Origin: Clostridia bacterium
GTDB taxonomy: Bacteria > Bacillota_A > Clostridia > Oscillospirales > CAG-272
NCBI GenBank assembly: GCA_017472105.1
Contig: JAFUQY010000354.1
Coordinates: 1-5,561, forward strand
DNA: 5,561 bases
Direction: 5' to 3'
This document shows positions 2,626-5,561 of this stretch, piece by piece. The translations under genes were made by a program, and so were the position numbers. Under the pieces are notes generated by a model that was not told where the DNA came from, searched no databases, and saw nothing but the letters and a program-made list of their open reading frames with translations. Numbering within the stretch: position 1 is the stretch's first letter; each line of letters begins with the position of its first letter.

Positions 2626-5561
2626 ATGAGAAAAACCACATGCAAAAAGCTGACGTGCCTCGCGCTGTCGCTTCTTATGTGCTCCAGTGCATTTCCGTCG
2701 CTGATATCCGCGGCTGATACCACTGAAAAGACTGAGAAGACGGCGCTTCAGGAAATCAGCGAATCCTTCAAATTCATCTCCTACGCTGAGTATAAGGAAA
2801 AATACGCAGACGTGGCGAGAGGTACCAGCACGGTAACAATTTCTGCTGTCGACTACAAGGCTGACGATACCGACGCGGCAGTTGAAGTCGTATCCGACTA
2901 TCAGGGCAAAAGCGGAAAGGCTCTGATGATCCCCGACGCAGGCAAAGTTACCTGGGAATTTGAAGTTCCCAAGGAAGGTATGTACGCGGTAGCGATCGAC
3001 TACTGCTCCGTTTCCGATAAGACCAACTCGATCGAACGTACTCTCTACATAAACGGCGCGGTGCCGTGTTCCGAAGCAAGATACCTTCTCATGAAGAAGA
3101 CCTGGCGGAACAACTACACCGAAAACGCTGAAACCGGTGAGCTTCGTTTCGAAATCGACGGCAACGGCAACGAACTCCGTCCGACTTCCTATGTAGACCA
3201 CATCTGGAAGACCTACGAGTTCATCGACTCCAACACCTACTACGCAAACCCCTTCGAGTTCTACTTCGCAAAGGGCACCAACACCATTTCCCTTGAAGCA
3301 GTCCGCGAAGACATGGTAATCAGCGAGATCCGCATTTATCCGTACGAAGACAACATCTCCTACGAAGAATATGTGAGCGGCAAGTCCGAAGCTTCTGCGG
3401 AAGCGATTCACATCCATGCGGAAACTCCCAGCGCTACATCCGACTACACTGTATATCCGATTTATGACCGTAAATCTCCTATCACAGAACCGCAGGATGC
3501 AGCAAAGATCATGCTCAACACGATCGGTAGTGAAAAATGGGTAACTCCCGGTCAGTGGGTTGAATACGAATTCGAAGTAGCTACCGCTGGCCTCTACGAA
3601 ATCGTGTTCCGTTACAGACAGAACGAACTTCCCGGTATGTATACTTCCAGAAAGATCTACATCGACGGTGAGATCCCCTTCGAAGAAGCAAACTACGCGA
3701 AGTTCAACTACAATACCGAATGGCAGGTTGAAGCCGCAAACAACGGCGCAGATACCTTCCAGTTCTATCTTGAACCCGGCAAGCACACTCTGAAGCTCGA
3801 AGTAACCCTCGGTGAAATGGGCGACGTTGTACGTCAGGTTTCCGATATCATGTCCTCTGTCAACAGCGACTACCTTGAAATCCTCAAGCTCACCGGTTCC
3901 AGCCCTGACTCTTACCGTGACTACGGTTTCGGCCGCGTGCTTCCGGACGTTGTTGAAGACCTTGTTATCCAGCACCTCGCTCTCGAAGAAGTCATCGGCT
4001 ACGTCGAGGGCATGGCGAACATCAAGTCCCAGAGCTCCGCTACTCTTGATACCATCTCCCGTCTCCTTCTCAAGATGGGTACCGACGAAGACGAAATCGC
4101 AAAGAACCTCGGCGAACTCAAGTCCCAGGTCGGTACGCTCGGTGAATGGATCAACGATGTAAAGAAGCAGCCGATCGAAATCGACTACATCAACATCCAG
4201 CCCGCTTCCGCTGCAAAGCCGAAGGCAAACGCTAGCATCTTCAGCGCAATGTGGTTCGAAATCAAGAGCTTCATTGCTTCCTTCTTCACCGACTACAACT
4301 CCCTCGGTTCTTCCGGCGAAGATATGAAGGACGCTGTTCAGGTTGACGTATGGGTTACCACCGGTCGTGACCAGGCGCAGATCATCCGTAACCTCATGGA
4401 CAACGACTTCGGTCCTACCTACGGCATCAACGCTACTCTGAAGCTCGTTGCCGGCGGTACTCTCCTCCCGTCCGTTCTTGCAGGCGTTGGTCCGGAAGTT
4501 GCTCTCCCGGGTACCGGCGTTGACCCGATCCAGTACGCGATCCGTTCCGCAGTTCTTGCGCTGAACCCCGACGCTTACGCCGATCAGGAAGACGATGACG
4601 AAGAAACCAAGGCTTACAACGCAAAGATGCGTGAAGCATTCGCAGACTTTGACGAAGTCAAGTCCAGATTCACCGAAGCTGCGTTCATTCCGATCACTCT
4701 CTACGGCAAGACCTACGCTCTCCCGGATACCCAGACCTGGCCGATGATGTTCTATCGTACCGACATCATTGCCGAACTCGGTATGGAAATTCCGGAAACC
4801 TGGGATGACCTCCTTGCTATGATTCCGGTTCTCCAGTTCAACAACATGGAAATCGGTATGTCCCAGGACTATCAGATGTATATGTACCAGATGGGCGAAG
4901 AACTCTGGGCAGACGACGGTATGAGAATCAACCTCGACTCCAACCTCTCCCTCGAATCCTTCGAAACCATGTGCAACATGTTCACCCAGTACTCCCTCCC
5001 CGTAACTTACGACTTTGCTAACCGTTTCAGAACCGGTGAAATGCCGATCTGCATCCAGCCCTACACTTCCTACAACAACATCATCATCTTCGCGACGGAA
5101 ATCGCAGGTCTCTGGGACTTCGGTCCGATCCCCGGTTTCAGACAGGAAGACGGCACTGTTGACAATACCGCGATGTCCGGTACCTCCGCACTCGTTATGA
5201 TGTCCGGTGCTGAAAACATCAAGGAAGCATGGCAGTTCATGAGCTGGTACACCGACACCAAGTTCCAGGTAGACTACTCCAACGAACTCGTTGCGATCCT
5301 CGGCCCCGCAGCTAAGAACGCAACCGCGAACATGGAAGCTCTCGAAGAACTCCCGTGGACCTCTCACGAATACGAACAGCTGATGAAGCAGATGGATCAC
5401 ACCGCTGCTATCACCGCTTACCCGGGCTCCTACATCCTCGGCCGTTACACCAACTTCGCATTCCTCGACGCATACAACAACCACGCAGACCCGGTTGACT
5501 CGCTCCTTGGTTACATCAACACCATCAACAAGGAAATCACGAGAAAGAGAACCGAGTTTGA
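2626..5561 (+). CDS. Large multidomain extracellular solute-binding protein (ABC sugar uptake type), 3' end outside window
   Basis: Open for 978 codons from ATG to the window edge. Residues 1-30 are a Sec signal (basic RK/KK, hydrophobic LTCLALSLLMC, cleavage near SLISA-AD). A beta-sandwich module is then present twice: copy 1 about 51-243, copy 2 about 244-401. Landmarks recur in order: SYAEY (52-56)/SYEEY (245-249), GMYAVAIDY (118-126)/GLYEIVFRY (322-330), RTLYINGAVPCSEARY (138-153)/RKIYIDGEIPFEEANY (342-357), and FEFYFAKGTNTISLEA (210-225)/FQFYLEPGKHTLKLEV (378-393). Residues 402-560 look helical. From about 570 a family-1-type binding domain follows (VDVWVTTGRDQAQ, YALPDTQTWPMMFYRTDI, PETWDDL, MSGTSALVM). 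The final TRKRTEF resembles such proteins' C termini, so little is missing. Inferred role: capturing a carbohydrate outside the cell for an ABC importer; the ligand is unknown. The gene lacks TTA, CTA and TCA codons, suggesting high expression. The expected lipobox is not evident, and an acidic DQEDDDEE insert lies at 653-660. Confidence 0.9.
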   Translation, partial: MRKTTCKKLTCLALSLLMCSSAFPSLISAADTTEKTEKTALQEISESFKFISYAEYKEKYADVARGTSTVTISAVDYKADDTDAAVEVVSDYQGKSGKALMIPDAGKVTWEFEVPKEGMYAVAIDYCSVSDKTNSIERTLYINGAVPCSEARYLLMKKTWRNNYTENAETGELRFEIDGNGNELRPTSYVDHIWKTYEFIDSNTYYANPFEFYFAKGTNTISLEAVREDMVISEIRIYPYEDNISYEEYVSGKSEASAEAIHIHAETPSATSDYTVYPIYDRKSPITEPQDAAKIMLNTIGSEKWVTPGQWVEYEFEVATAGLYEIVFRYRQNELPGMYTSRKIYIDGEIPFEEANYAKFNYNTEWQVEAANNGADTFQFYLEPGKHTLKLEVTLGEMGDVVRQVSDIMSSVNSDYLEILKLTGSSPDSYRDYGFGRVLPDVVEDLVIQHLALEEVIGYVEGMANIKSQSSATLDTISRLLLKMGTDEDEIAKNLGELKSQVGTLGEWINDVKKQPIEIDYINIQPASAAKPKANASIFSAMWFEIKSFIASFFTDYNSLGSSGEDMKDAVQVDVWVTTGRDQAQIIRNLMDNDFGPTYGINATLKLVAGGTLLPSVLAGVGPEVALPGTGVDPIQYAIRSAVLALNPDAYADQEDDDEETKAYNAKMREAFADFDEVKSRFTEAAFIPITLYGKTYALPDTQTWPMMFYRTDIIAELGMEIPETWDDLLAMIPVLQFNNMEIGMSQDYQMYMYQMGEELWADDGMRINLDSNLSLESFETMCNMFTQYSLPVTYDFANRFRTGEMPICIQPYTSYNNIIIFATEIAGLWDFGPIPGFRQEDGTVDNTAMSGTSALVMMSGAENIKEAWQFMSWYTDTKFQVDYSNELVAILGPAAKNATANMEALEELPWTSHEYEQLMKQMDHTAAITAYPGSYILGRYTNFAFLDAYNNHADPVDSLLGYINTINKEITRKRTEF

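Noticed and set aside
2533..5484. A 983-codon open frame on the minus strand, antisense to the large binding-protein gene
   Set aside because: Its codons are in exact register with those of the sense gene, so it is open simply because the sense gene avoids TTA, CTA and TCA. It has no recognisable family motifs, while the sense protein has a signal peptide, clear domains and an AGGAGG site.

Overview
The window looks like a chromosomal segment from an anaerobic, gut-type Clostridia member (Bacillota). The reasons are strong AGGAGG-type ribosome binding sites, TTGACA/TATAAT-like promoters, a mixed-GC genome with AT-rich intergenic DNA, and a very large multidomain extracellular solute-binding protein of a type I associate with these organisms. 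That family-level association is from memory; rank below class is not supportable from the sequence.

Layout. (1) Positions 1-473, minus strand: the N-terminal 157 codons of a ROK-family sugar kinase (probably glucokinase), which continues off the left edge. (2) 474-758: a divergent intergenic region with one promoter firing left into the kinase and one firing right. (3) 759-1871, plus strand: a complete GTG-started class I cysteine desulfurase (NifS/IscS type) with all key PLP and catalytic residues. (4) 1872-2625: a 754-base non-coding stretch, unusually rich in dyad symmetry. It holds a candidate terminator, a TTTTGTGC palindrome, two near-identical 17-base palindromic operator-like sites 104 bp apart, a 10-bp inverted repeat enclosing about 180 bp of AT-rich DNA, a promoter, and a leader of about 230 bases that can fold into a chain of hairpins. 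(5) 2626-5561, plus strand: a solute-binding protein of at least 978 residues. It has a Sec signal peptide, two copies of a beta-sandwich (carbohydrate-binding-like) module, a helical connector and a C-terminal family-1-type ABC solute-binding domain. It runs off the right edge, probably only a few codons short of its stop.

How the genes may relate. The kinase and the binding protein fit sugar uptake and phosphorylation, and both use the biased codon set typical of strongly expressed genes. The cysteine desulfurase between them is richer in GC, has different codon preferences and no visible Fe-S or tRNA-thiolation partner, so it is probably an independent transcription unit. No ABC permease or ATPase is visible; they would be expected downstream of the window.

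The most interesting parts are the heavily structured region 1935-2625 and the domain architecture of the binding protein. I see no CRISPR array, tRNA, rRNA or recognisable transposase.
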